64,000 nt of DNA from UBA1845 sp002338715 (GTDB taxonomy: Bacteria > Planctomycetota > Phycisphaerae > UBA1845), in NCBI GenBank assembly GCA_035344155.1, contig DAORAL010000020.1, forward strand, positions 36,485-100,484. Direction: 5' to 3'. The position numbers were made by a program, and so were the translations under genes. The notes below the pieces were generated by a model. It did not search any database. It saw only the letters and a program-made list of their open reading frames with translations, and was not told the DNA's origin. Below are positions 16,963 through 24,223 of the stretch, one piece after another (the stretch's first letter is position 1; the number at the start of each line of letters is the position of its first letter).

Positions 16963-18018
16963 ATGGCTGACGTACTTGATCAAAATGAAGTCGATGCCCT
17001 GTTGGCCGCGGTTGATACCGGCAGCGCCGAAGTCAGCGACACAAGTCATCGTGCAGCGTTCTCGCGCAAGAGCAACAACACGCCTCAGAAGGAATCGCGC
17101 ACTTACGACTTCAAACGCCCCGAGCGCGTCAGCAAGGATCAGATGCGTTCGCTGGAAAGTCTGCACGACAGCTTTTCGCGAAACCTGGGCGCGTCGCTTT
17201 CGAGCTTTCTGCGCACCATCGTTGAAGTCCGCGTCTCGACGATCGAACAGCTCACCTACAGCGAATTCATTCATTCGCTTCCAAACCCGACCAACTTCAA
17301 CCTGCTTTCGTGCGAACCGCTTGAAGGACAGATGTGTCTGGAAATCAGCCCGCTGATCATCTACCCGATCATCGACCGATTGCTCGGGGGTTCGAACAAC
17401 GACATCTTCGTTCCGCAGCGGCCACTCACGTCCATCGAGTTGCGATTGATTCAAAAGATGACCGACCGGGCGCTGGCCGAACTGACCGAAGTCTGGTCCA
17501 ACCTGATCGAAGTGAAGTTCGGTCTGAGTGAAACGGAAAGCAACCCGCATCTCGTGCAGATCGTCGCCCCGAACGAAGTTGTGGTCGTGATCGGATTTGA
17601 ACTTCGCATGGGTCCGCGGGCCGGAACGATGAGCCTTTGCATTCCGTTCAACGTCATCGAACCGGCGATGTCGAAGCTCGCGACGCAGGGATGGCTGTCG
17701 TATCGCCGTAGCGCGAATCTCGAAGCGCAGACCGACGCGATCATGTCGCGCATCGACTCGGCGAAGATTGAAATCTGCGCCGACCTGGCTGAGACCACCA
17801 TGACCGTCGAGGAATTGCTGGCCCTTCAACCCGGCGACATCATTCAAACCACCAAGCCAGCCAAGGAAGAACTGCTTATCCGCGTCGAAGGCAGGAACAA
17901 GTTCGCCGCACTCGTGGGCAAGCACCGCCAGAACCGAGCCGTCAAAATCACCCGGGCCATCAAACCCGGCGACCCGCTCGAACGCCCGGTCGGCGAAGTC
18001 TCTCTCGATCCCACATAG
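16963..18018 (+). CDS. fliM: Flagellar motor switch protein FliM
   Basis: FliM is a C-ring component that binds phosphorylated CheY and controls rotation direction. The 351 residues begin with DVLDQNEVDALLAAV, the CheY-binding and family-defining N-terminus. The CheC-like middle domain contains LLGGSNNDIF, and the C-terminal SpoA domain follows (LQPGDIIQTTK, LIRVEGRNKFAALVG). A GGAGAGG ribosome binding site precedes the ATG. No other flagellar gene is in this window, so the gene is isolated from fliN and fliL. Confidence 0.96.
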   Translation: MADVLDQNEVDALLAAVDTGSAEVSDTSHRAAFSRKSNNTPQKESRTYDFKRPERVSKDQMRSLESLHDSFSRNLGASLSSFLRTIVEVRVSTIEQLTYSEFIHSLPNPTNFNLLSCEPLEGQMCLEISPLIIYPIIDRLLGGSNNDIFVPQRPLTSIELRLIQKMTDRALAELTEVWSNLIEVKFGLSETESNPHLVQIVAPNEVVVVIGFELRMGPRAGTMSLCIPFNVIEPAMSKLATQGWLSYRRSANLEAQTDAIMSRIDSAKIEICADLAETTMTVEELLALQPGDIIQTTKPAKEELLIRVEGRNKFAALVGKHRQNRAVKITRAIKPGDPLERPVGEVSLDPT

Positions 18019-18165
18019 CGATCTGCAAAGCCCAAACCATGCAGGGTGCCACTGGCTGCTCGCCAGCCAGTGTTCTTTGAAACCGCAAGCAAATTCCGCA
18101 CCCGCACATCTTGACGGTTCGCAAGCCCTGAGCGAGCATAGACCCTCGCACAACCAACGTGCAAA

Positions 18166-18239
18166 GTCCCCGTAGTTCAATCGGATAGAACGCCGGTTTC
18201 CGGAGCCGGAGGTTACAGGTTCGAGTCCTGTCGGGGATA
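18166..18239 (+). tRNA. tRNA-Arg (anticodon CCG)
   Basis: Acceptor GTCCCCG pairs with CGGGGAT, the D stem is GTTC/GAAC, the anticodon stem is CCGGT/GCCGG with loop TTCCGGA (anticodon CCG, reading CGG), and the T stem ACAGG/CCTGT encloses TTCGAGT. Discriminator base is A. The 3' CCA is not encoded. The antisense end of the ZR1 reading frame overlaps its 3' half. Confidence 0.95.
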
Positions 18240-18776
18240 TCGGTTGGGCCAATCCTTCCTTGCCGGCGTCCCGCATTCCGGGCACACGCCGCTACTATTC
18301 CCGCTCAGGCTATAGCCGCATTTCAAACACGCACCAACTCTATGCCGGCGCCATCGCATCACTGGCCCTCGGATGAACGAGGTGACCGGATATGCAGCAA
18401 GAATGACGACCAATGCCCAAAATGGAACGAACACGGAAACCGAGTTGTTTGGCCCCAATGCAAGAGATTTGTATTTGAATCCACCGAAATCGATTCCCTT
18501 TCGTGCTAACTTCGCTCCGTCCATGTCGATTGAATAGTCTTTCCAATAGAGATGAGCTTCCAAGCATCCTGACTGGCCATACAGAATCAACTTTCGAGTA
18601 GGTGATTGGCGGTATTGCACTTTCCAACCTGGCACAACAGTCATTGTGCCATGGCAATCATGAGGTCCCGACACGTATGTCCTCGCAGCACTTAGCCACC
18701 AAAGTGCGACCGAACCGAACATTGAAACCAAGAGCCCCGAGATGACTACGCGCCTGAGCAAGTTGATGCTCCGCAT
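18213..18776 (-). CDS. ZR1: small membrane protein with C-terminal zinc ribbon
   Basis: ZR1 has 187 residues. TM1 is at about 10-28, an outward segment of about 85 residues follows (FGGFKYKSLALGPNN near its end), then TM2 (VFVPFWALVVILAAYPVTSF) and a basic RWRRHR stretch. The ribbon CLKCGYSLSGNSSGVCPECG begins near residue 149. The frame continues 18 residues past the ribbon into the opposite strand of tRNA-Arg, where it stops; that tail is probably an accident of position. The start codon lies inside ZR2, in the bases coding its CPECG, giving a 31-base overlap. Last gene of the ZR3-ZR2-ZR1 unit. Function unknown; zinc binding inferred. Confidence 0.75.
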   Translation of the reverse strand: MRSINLLRRVVISGLLVSMFGSVALWWLSAARTYVSGPHDCHGTMTVVPGWKVQYRQSPTRKLILYGQSGCLEAHLYWKDYSIDMDGAKLARKGIDFGGFKYKSLALGPNNSVSVFVPFWALVVILAAYPVTSFIRGPVMRWRRHRVGACLKCGYSLSGNSSGVCPECGTPARKDWPNRYPRQDSNL

Positions 18777-19213
18777 TCAGGACAAACGCCTGACTCGTTG
18801 CCCGTCAAGTCGTAGTTGCATTGCGTGCAGTGATTGAAATGAACGGGATTGCTTCGCCATGCAACGACGGTTATGAGAACGCATGGCAAAAGGATCATCC
18901 AAAGTGGAACACACAAATAGAGCATGAGCGGAGTATCCCAGTAGTGTGGTCTCCAAATCGTCTCATCGCTCAAGTGCCAATTCCATTCAACCAGCTTGGG
19001 CGATATTTGCATTTGACTATCTGAATATTCGATTGCACCGCTCCTGAGGGTTGCCATCCAGAACACACGCCTGATGGTCAAGGCGCCGAGGTGACTCAAT
19101 CCCCAAAGGACGACAATTGAAGCAGACGAGAATGCGCCTGTCCAATGAACAATGCGCCGAAACGTCGAATGACCACCCAGCCATCTCGTGAGTGTTCTTG
19201 GCATCGTCGTCAT
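18746..19213 (-). CDS. ZR2: small membrane protein with C-terminal zinc ribbon
   Basis: ZR2 has 155 residues with the standard family plan: TM1 around 25-45, an outward segment with beta-type alternation (GAIEYSDSQMQISPKLVEWNW) and IWRPHYWDTP in the WxP position, TM2 (LYLCVPLWMILLPCVLITVVAW), and the ribbon CTQCNYDLTGNESGVCPECG, here with Asn for the usual Gly after the second Cys. Its ATG overlaps the ZR3 stop in ATGA (19210-19213), indicating translational coupling. Its own 3' end holds the ZR1 start. Confidence 0.8.
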   Translation of the reverse strand: MTTMPRTLTRWLGGHSTFRRIVHWTGAFSSASIVVLWGLSHLGALTIRRVFWMATLRSGAIEYSDSQMQISPKLVEWNWHLSDETIWRPHYWDTPLMLYLCVPLWMILLPCVLITVVAWRSNPVHFNHCTQCNYDLTGNESGVCPECGASTCSGA

Positions 19214-19668
19214 CGGGCAGATGATCCATCTTCAAGTTCAGCGCCGACAGGCGTCCCACATTCGGGACAAACACCGCTGACATTACCGGTAAGGTCGTAG
19301 CCGCAGTGCTGGCAACCAGTCTTGGGGCGGCGATCCGAACGGTATAGCCAGAACGTTGCGATCGCAATCAATAGAAATGGATACAGCAGTGGTATGGTCA
19401 GGCTGTATGACGTCCCCGCAGATGAATAACTCGGCCAGTACATCTTGCGGAATGCACCCGGTTGGAGTCGCTCATGGTGCCATGTCAGAGGCAGTCGGTT
19501 TGCACCTTTGTACACGTTGACATAACCGCACTTGACCAGAACGCGGGTGGACGTTCCTTGATAACCAAACCCGTGATAAAGCGTGGTGATCCAGAACGGA
19601 ACAAACGCGAAGCTCAAAGTCAACCCCGCCCACTTAAGTATGCGCCGCTTTCTGATTCGCCGTCTCAT
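19210..19668 (-). CDS. ZR3: small membrane protein with C-terminal zinc ribbon
   Basis: ZR3 has 152 residues and begins MRRRIRKRRILKWAGLTLSF, nearly the same as ZR7, so the two are recent duplicates. TM1 follows the basic N-terminus; the outward part contains LVKCGYVNVYKG and MYWPSYSS; TM2 is IPLLYPFLLIAIATFWLY; the ribbon is CQHCGYDLTGNVSGVCPECG. A promoter-like TTGGCG-N16-GATAAT (19677-19704) ends only eight bases before the ATG, suggesting a leaderless message for ZR3-ZR2-ZR1. Confidence 0.82.
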   Translation of the reverse strand: MRRRIRKRRILKWAGLTLSFAFVPFWITTLYHGFGYQGTSTRVLVKCGYVNVYKGANRLPLTWHHERLQPGAFRKMYWPSYSSAGTSYSLTIPLLYPFLLIAIATFWLYRSDRRPKTGCQHCGYDLTGNVSGVCPECGTPVGAELEDGSSAR

Positions 19669-19676
19669 AACGCCCC

Positions 19677-19704
19677 ATTATCCGTCACGCCGCACAATCG
19701 CCAA
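19677..19704 (-). promoter_or_regulatory. Predicted leaderless promoter of ZR3
   Basis: On the minus strand TTGGCG, a 16-base spacer and GATAAT are followed by eight bases and the ZR3 ATG. The same two hexamers, spacing and distance occur before ZR7 (21791-21818), with matching flanks, so the element was duplicated with the gene or is under selection. Confidence 0.6.
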
Positions 19705-19837
19705 GACTCCCGCTTGGAACGGTTCGCACATGCTTGGACATGCTTCGATGACGGACTGCGCTTCGCGGTCGATCTCGTGCGCGTCACCTTTGTCCGCCTT
19801 TCCTTGTTGGCGTGCCGCATTCGGGGCATCGACCGCT

Positions 19838-20305
19838 TCAATTTCCTCGTAGGGAATAACCGCATTCGATGCACTGCCTCCGATCGCGGCGGCGCTCTCG
19901 GGTCATGGACTTCATGCTTGAGATGAGCGATAGCGCGACGAGGACTGAGACAAAGAGAATCGGAAGCGCCGACAGCATCCAGTCCATGCCGAAGATCAGC
20001 CCCAGCGCTGCCAACAGAACGGTGAACACAACTGCAAGCCCCACGCCCCGGCGAATCGGCAATGTGAGCTCGCGAATACGGTCGTCGCTGGCGGCTTCAT
20101 GCTCGGCGATGATCTGCTTGGCCCGAGCCGCCTGTGCATCATCGACCGCGAGTTCGACAAAGTAGTACACCTTGGTGCCCGGCCCGGGTGACATGTCCGG
20201 ATCGCCCACAAACGTCGGCGCGATCCCGTGCTGGCTTAGGAGGTCGCGAATCGCAAACAGATCGGGACGGCTTCGGGCTTTGTAGATGATCGTCTGCATC
20301 GACAA
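19838..20305 (-). CDS. ZR4: DUF2007-like protein with membrane segments and ribbon interrupted by TGA
   Basis: The frame encodes 155 residues. Residues 1-68 (MSMQTIIYKARSRPDLFAI..., LLSQHGIAPTFVGDP, YYFVELAVDDAQAARAKQII) match DUF2007, called a putative signal-transducing domain. Two membrane segments follow (VGLAVVFTVLLAALGLIFG; LSALPILFVSVLVALSLI), then a basic stretch and CIECGYSLRGN, where TGA (19838-19840) ends the protein. In the same frame the next codons give SGRCPECGTPTRKGGQR and a second TGA at 19784-19786. The TGA therefore replaces exactly one residue of the ribbon. Nonsense mutation, sequencing error and readthrough are all possible. Confidence 0.7.
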   Translation of the reverse strand: MSMQTIIYKARSRPDLFAIRDLLSQHGIAPTFVGDPDMSPGPGTKVYYFVELAVDDAQAARAKQIIAEHEAASDDRIRELTLPIRRGVGLAVVFTVLLAALGLIFGMDWMLSALPILFVSVLVALSLISSMKSMTRERRRDRRQCIECGYSLRGN

Positions 20306-20388
20306 CCTCAGTTTGAATTCAAGTTCGACGGATGCGCCATCGATCGCCGGCCTTTCGCTATCGTCACAGTCTTTCTGCGCTGGGATCT

Positions 20389-20823
20389 TTATTCCGCCGA
20401 ACCTGCCACTGAATTCTCAATCACCGCACCGCATTCCGGACACACGCCACTGACGTTGCCCAACAGATTGTAGCCGCACTCAATGCACTTGCCCGCTTCA
20501 GGTTTGCGACACTGGCCGCTCAACTCAATGATGCGCACGATTGTATACCATTGCACGCCGCCAAGAATCAGCACCGTCAAGAACGGGAGGGTGGCAAAGC
20601 GAAATTGTACGCCCAAATCCAATGGCAAGAACCAGTCATCAAGCGGGAAATAAAACCACGCTATGGGAAAATCGATCAGAAGGAAGACAAGCCACAAATC
20701 GGACGCACCAGCGCTGAACTTCCCCCAGCTTTGGATGACAAGCAGTAACACAAGGATGGCCAGCAAGGAGTGAATCGCGACAACCCAACGCGCAACACTG
20801 CGTCTTGAAGTTTCACGAGCCAC
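20389..20823 (-). CDS. ZR5: membrane protein with C-terminal zinc ribbon, ZR11 subfamily
   Basis: ZR5 has 144 residues and differs from the two-TM plan: it has about four hydrophobic segments (VVAIHSLLAILVLLLVI, DLWLVFLLIDFPIAWFYF, ATLPFLTVLILGGVQWY), with VLILGGVQWYTIVRI shared with ZR11 (IFLLGGLQWYWIARV). The ribbon is CIECGYNLLGNVSGVCPECG at about 113-132. It is separated from ZR6 by about 30 bases and probably co-transcribed with ZR7-ZR6. Function unknown. Confidence 0.78.
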   Translation of the reverse strand: MARETSRRSVARWVVAIHSLLAILVLLLVIQSWGKFSAGASDLWLVFLLIDFPIAWFYFPLDDWFLPLDLGVQFRFATLPFLTVLILGGVQWYTIVRIIELSGQCRKPEAGKCIECGYNLLGNVSGVCPECGAVIENSVAGSAE

Positions 20824-20853
20824 AACAGCACCCCCGCCCCATCGGCTTGATTG

Positions 20854-21321
20854 CTAGGGGTTCACGTTAGTTCCGCATTCCGGGCAGACGCCCGATTCAT
20901 TGGCGGTCAAATCGTATCCGCAATTCTTGCAGTTATTTAGGTGCTCGGGTTTGCTTCGCCATGCAGCAATTGTTGCAACAAGGCATAGCAAGAACGGAAT
21001 CCAAAGAGGAAGCACCACACGATAGATTTGCCCGAATCGCAGTACGGGGGCCCACTTGAGGCTTGCAAAGCGCTCTTCGTCCGAAATCGGATAGCGTCTA
21101 ATGCGAAGTGATTTCACCGAAATCACACCGGAAACAGTGACCGCGCCATGCCCGATCGAAATCCTGTGTCCACGATAAGAAACGTATCCATGATGGTACG
21201 CACTCAGCACCATCACAATAAAAATCAGTACTGCAATCGTCGAGCCGCCCCAAAAAACGAACGAGCGCAATTTCGGTCTATCGCGTAACCGTCGCTTGAT
21301 TGATTTCGGAATCGGATTCAA
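20854..21321 (-). CDS. ZR6: small membrane protein with C-terminal zinc ribbon
   Basis: ZR6 has 155 residues: basic N-terminus, TM1 (FWGGSTIAVLIFIVMVLSAY), an outward segment with YRGHRISIGHGAVTVSG and LKWAPVLRFGQIY in the WxP position, TM2 (VVLPLWIPFLLCLVATIAAW) and the ribbon CKNCGYDLTANESGVCPECG, with Ala in place of the motif Gly. The ATG overlaps the ZR7 stop as ATGA (21318-21321). TM2 and the following WRSKPEHLNNC are close to ZR2 (WRSNPVHFNHC), indicating a shared origin. Confidence 0.8.
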   Translation of the reverse strand: MNPIPKSIKRRLRDRPKLRSFVFWGGSTIAVLIFIVMVLSAYHHGYVSYRGHRISIGHGAVTVSGVISVKSLRIRRYPISDEERFASLKWAPVLRFGQIYRVVLPLWIPFLLCLVATIAAWRSKPEHLNNCKNCGYDLTANESGVCPECGTNVNP

Positions 21322-21782
21322 TGTTCGGGCAACTCGTATTCAACTGCTGTATCAAAAGCCGCCCCACATTCCGGACAGACACCACTGACATTGCCGGTGA
21401 GGTCGTAGCCGCAGTTTGTGCAGCCGCCCTTGGGTTGACCGTCCGAATACCAAAGCCAAATTGTTGCAATGGCGATAGGCAAGAGAAATATCGAGATTGG
21501 AACATAGACGTATCGGGTCATGCTTGATGTCCATGATTGGTGCGGCCACCAGATGTGTCGGTACCCATCGTAGTCATAGTCACCGAATTCCCAACCACCC
21601 CTTGTTAGGGATGAATTGAGTGTAAACACGACTCCGCCAGGGTGTGTGTTCACGAACCAATTCTCCCCGGTCGAAAAGCGAATGCATTTGAAAAGCCCGA
21701 TTATCCAAAGTGCGGCAAGAACGATGCACAACCCGAGTCCGATCCAATTGAGTATGCGCCGCTTTCGGATTCGCCGTTTCAT
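21318..21782 (-). CDS. ZR7: small membrane protein with C-terminal zinc ribbon
   Basis: ZR7 has 154 residues and begins MKRRIRKRRILNWIGLGLCI, the twin of ZR3. The outward segment contains NTHPGGVVFTLNSS and HIWWPHQSWTSS; TM2 is YVPISIFLLPIAIATIWLW; the ribbon is CTNCGYDLTGNVSGVCPECG, followed by an acidic tail. It leads the ZR7-ZR6 pair, as ZR3 leads ZR2, so a two-gene unit with its promoter seems to have duplicated. Expected in the inner membrane with the ribbon inside. Confidence 0.82.
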   Translation of the reverse strand: MKRRIRKRRILNWIGLGLCIVLAALWIIGLFKCIRFSTGENWFVNTHPGGVVFTLNSSLTRGGWEFGDYDYDGYRHIWWPHQSWTSSMTRYVYVPISIFLLPIAIATIWLWYSDGQPKGGCTNCGYDLTGNVSGVCPECGAAFDTAVEYELPEH

Positions 21783-21790
21783 ACCGCCCT

Positions 21791-21818
21791 ATTATCCACC
21801 GCTCCGCACAATCGCCAA
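21791..21818 (-). promoter_or_regulatory. Predicted leaderless promoter of ZR7
   Basis: TTGGCG-N16-GATAAT on the minus strand, eight bases before the ZR7 ATG. It matches the ZR3 promoter at both hexamers, the spacer length and most of the spacer's first half (ATTGTGCGG). Confidence 0.6.
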
Positions 21819-21840
21819 CTTCCCGCGTTTGGCAGGCGTG

Positions 21841-22105
21841 CTACTGCCGTAACAGCCGTTGGGCTTTCGGGTCATCGGGACCTTGCCGCGATTTCGTTTT
21901 GTAATCCTTCGACGACTCGATACACTGACGGGTTGGCGGAATCGGCGAACGCGGCGGCCTGCATGGCCGGCGATTCGAACCGGAACGTCGGTCCCAGGCC
22001 GAGACACCGCCGCACTTCTTCAATTCCACCAAGACATTGCAACGTCGCACATACCGTCCACTTTCGCAGTGCTGTGGTTGGTGCGGCCCCTGACCATGCA
22101 TAATG
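21841..22105 (-). pseudogene. Possible gene relic with frameshift
   Basis: On the minus strand one frame reads GGIEEVRRCLGLGPTFRFES, then PAMQAAAFADSANPSVYRVV and EGLQNEIAARSR before a stop, with protein-like composition but no good start codon. At the stop, a shift of one frame continues DDPKAQRLLRQ to a TAG at 21841-21843. This could be the decayed 3' end of a gene or a short gene with an error. It fills most of the 389-base gap between ZR7 and the YbaK gene. I do not recognise the protein. Confidence 0.25.
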
Positions 22106-22171
22106 ACTTGACGCTCGGACCGATCAACTGCTCCGCTGCTCTGACTTGCTCGCAAGAAAGGAGCGTGCGTC

Positions 22172-22627
22172 ATGGAAGTCGAAACATTTCTGACGGACAA
22201 CAACGTCAAGTACGAGGTGCATACCCACGCGCAGACGTTCACGTCACAGGGCTTGGCCAGCGTCGAGCACATCACGGGACATGCCGTCGCCAAACCGGTC
22301 GTCGTCAGGGGACCGGCCGGTTTCAGCATGTGCGTAATCCCCGCACCCAAACACCTTGACCTCCATCGGGTTGCCAAAGTGTTGGGTGAACCGGAAGCGC
22401 GGCTTGCCACGGAATCGGAGATGGCCGCCGTCTTCAAAGACTGTGAGCTGGGCGCGGAACCGCCGATCGGGGCGCTCTATGGATTGCGGACGGTGATCGA
22501 CGAACAGCTGCGCGGCAGCAAGCACCTGACCATACAAGCCGGGTCGCACAGCAAATCCATCAAGCTATCCGGCGCGGATTTTGAACGTGTTTGCAAGGGA
22601 CAGTTCGCCAGGATCGCCGACAGCTAG
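22172..22627 (+). CDS. YbaK/EbsC (ProX-like) aminoacyl-tRNA deacylase
   Basis: Proteins of this fold hydrolyse misacylated tRNAs such as Cys-tRNA-Pro or Ala-tRNA-Pro. The 151-residue product shows the family pattern: VKYEVHTHAQTFTSQGLASV at about 12-31, GHAVAKPVVVRG with the conserved Lys near residue 41, the FSMCVIPAPKHLDL strand, and LGAEPPIGALYGLRTVID, the G-x-x-P-P-x-G loop. A GGAG ribosome binding site precedes the ATG. Which amino acid it clears cannot be told. It interrupts the ZR cluster on the opposite strand. Confidence 0.88.
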   Translation: MEVETFLTDNNVKYEVHTHAQTFTSQGLASVEHITGHAVAKPVVVRGPAGFSMCVIPAPKHLDLHRVAKVLGEPEARLATESEMAAVFKDCELGAEPPIGALYGLRTVIDEQLRGSKHLTIQAGSHSKSIKLSGADFERVCKGQFARIADS

Positions 22628-22800
22628 CGTGCGCGCGGACAATGAATCAATACACCGCCGCTGGAGATATCGATTGGCGGCATTTTCGCGAACGCATGGC
22701 ATCAGTCGTCGGTGTCTACGGAATCGCGCGGTCACGGATGAGCGCGTGACCGTCGGCGAACCAGGACTGAGCGGCTAAGCATTCGCAGGAGGATTTTGAA

Positions 22801-24081
22801 ATGCGTCGTAACCGAAGCGTCGTCTTGTGCGTCGCTTGCGTTTTTGTGGTCGGATGGATTGCGGCATGTTCGGTCAACGTCACGACCGACGACGGCGGCA
22901 CGACCGTGGCGTTTTCCATCGCGGGCGTCACCGTGTCGATCTCACTTGGAAGCGATGGAAGTTTCAACGTGGTAGCCGACGGCCCGCCCGTGCAGAAAAC
23001 CGTGGGCGTGAAACTCTTCGATAAAACGCCGGACGATCAACCGGTGGGAGCCACGCTGATTCTCCCGGCATCGAGCGTCACGTTCATCCCCGAAGGATCA
23101 ACCGCGAAGCGAAGTGCGAAGATCCGGCAAGAAGCTCCGGAATTGCTCTGTTTGATGGACGTCTATATGGCCGACACGAGCGTGGCCAACCCGTGCGAAG
23201 ATGGCGTCTACGTCGGCACGTACGAGATCATGATTTTTGGCGACGCCTCGTTATTCGTCAAAGAGAGCGAACAGCGTATCTCGGATTCGTTGATGGATTC
23301 CGTTCGCGCGGGGTTATTCAACCTCTGCATGCGGGTCACCGGCAAGCAGACCGGCAACGTCATCATCGACGAAATGCAGATTCGCTTCGACGACGCCGTC
23401 ATCGGCGGTAATACCGACGGCAACACCGATGGGAATACGAACAACGACGATGGTTCCTCATCCGACGGGAACTCCGACGATAATTCAGGCGGCAACTCCG
23501 ACGACGGCGATACATCCGACGGCACGGATGACAACCCCGACGATAACATGAATGGCGGCGACGATGGCGACGGCGGCGACACCGGTGATGTGGACGGTGA
23601 CGGCGATGATACTGATCCTGTCAACCCGCTCGATCCGGACGGCGACGGCAACTTCGAGGCTCAGGTGTGCGACAGCCATACGTCGATCGAAGTCAGCGCC
23701 GAAGACCCGCCGCGATATAGCGGCAGTGAAGGAAACGTCGCGTGCCTGTCGAAGATTCACTTCAAGAATACGAGTTCGCGCAACGTCGTCATCTGGTGGC
23801 ATATTCACAAGGAGGTTCCATCCACCGGCAACGTAACGGAAGACGGCTGGTATAGCACCGGCTTGGACCCCGGCACTGAAATCGACAGCATCGACAGCGC
23901 CTGGATCTATTCGGAACAGAACGACACGCTGCTGCACGTCGTGACCGACCAGGTGATGGTGACGCGATACGACAACGAATACGCCGACGGTTGCCGCTGG
24001 CTGAGCAACGCCATCAGAGAAGACGCATCCGCCATCGATCTCACGCGAATCGAGGTAGCCGACCTCAATCCTTGTGAGTAG
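22801..24081 (+). CDS. Secreted acidic lipoprotein with Asp/Asn/Gly linker
   Basis: The 426-residue protein has a signal peptide with the lipobox IAAC near residue 23. An N-terminal domain to about residue 205 follows (VTVSISLGSDGSFNVVADG, PVGATLILPASSVTFIPEG). Residues 206-285 are a low-complexity linker made of Asn, Asp, Gly, Ser and Thr (repeats of DGNT and GNSDD), which may bind calcium. The C-terminal 140 residues form a beta-rich domain (KIHFKNTSSRNVVIWWHIHK). AGGAGG lies before the ATG. Function unknown; it resembles other Planctomycete surface proteins with Asp-rich linkers. Confidence 0.75.
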   Translation: MRRNRSVVLCVACVFVVGWIAACSVNVTTDDGGTTVAFSIAGVTVSISLGSDGSFNVVADGPPVQKTVGVKLFDKTPDDQPVGATLILPASSVTFIPEGSTAKRSAKIRQEAPELLCLMDVYMADTSVANPCEDGVYVGTYEIMIFGDASLFVKESEQRISDSLMDSVRAGLFNLCMRVTGKQTGNVIIDEMQIRFDDAVIGGNTDGNTDGNTNNDDGSSSDGNSDDNSGGNSDDGDTSDGTDDNPDDNMNGGDDGDGGDTGDVDGDGDDTDPVNPLDPDGDGNFEAQVCDSHTSIEVSAEDPPRYSGSEGNVACLSKIHFKNTSSRNVVIWWHIHKEVPSTGNVTEDGWYSTGLDPGTEIDSIDSAWIYSEQNDTLLHVVTDQVMVTRYDNEYADGCRWLSNAIREDASAIDLTRIEVADLNPCE

Positions 24082-24223
24082 GCGGCGATCGAGTGCGGTT
24101 GAAAAGCACAAGAACAGGTGGAAGTGGCGGTCATTGCAAGTCCGCATGGCCGCCACGAATCGCACGGTCGACAATCAGGCACAGGCACCCCGGCAACACG
24201 CAGGGCAATCGTTTCACAGTGTA

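Noticed and set aside
16897..18285. A 462-codon minus-strand open frame
   Set aside because: It is antisense to fliM and crosses the tRNA-Arg; its translation has no domain, and its N-terminal GLEPVTSGSGN-like part is the usual artefact of reading a tRNA T-arm.
21955..22030. tRNA-like GATTCGAACCGG (minus strand GGTTCGAATC)
   Set aside because: The flanking bases do not form a T stem, acceptor stem or anticodon arm, so it is a chance match.
23485..24174. Valine- and alanine-rich minus-strand frame
   Set aside because: It is the antisense image of the Asp/Asn/Gly codons of the acidic lipoprotein.
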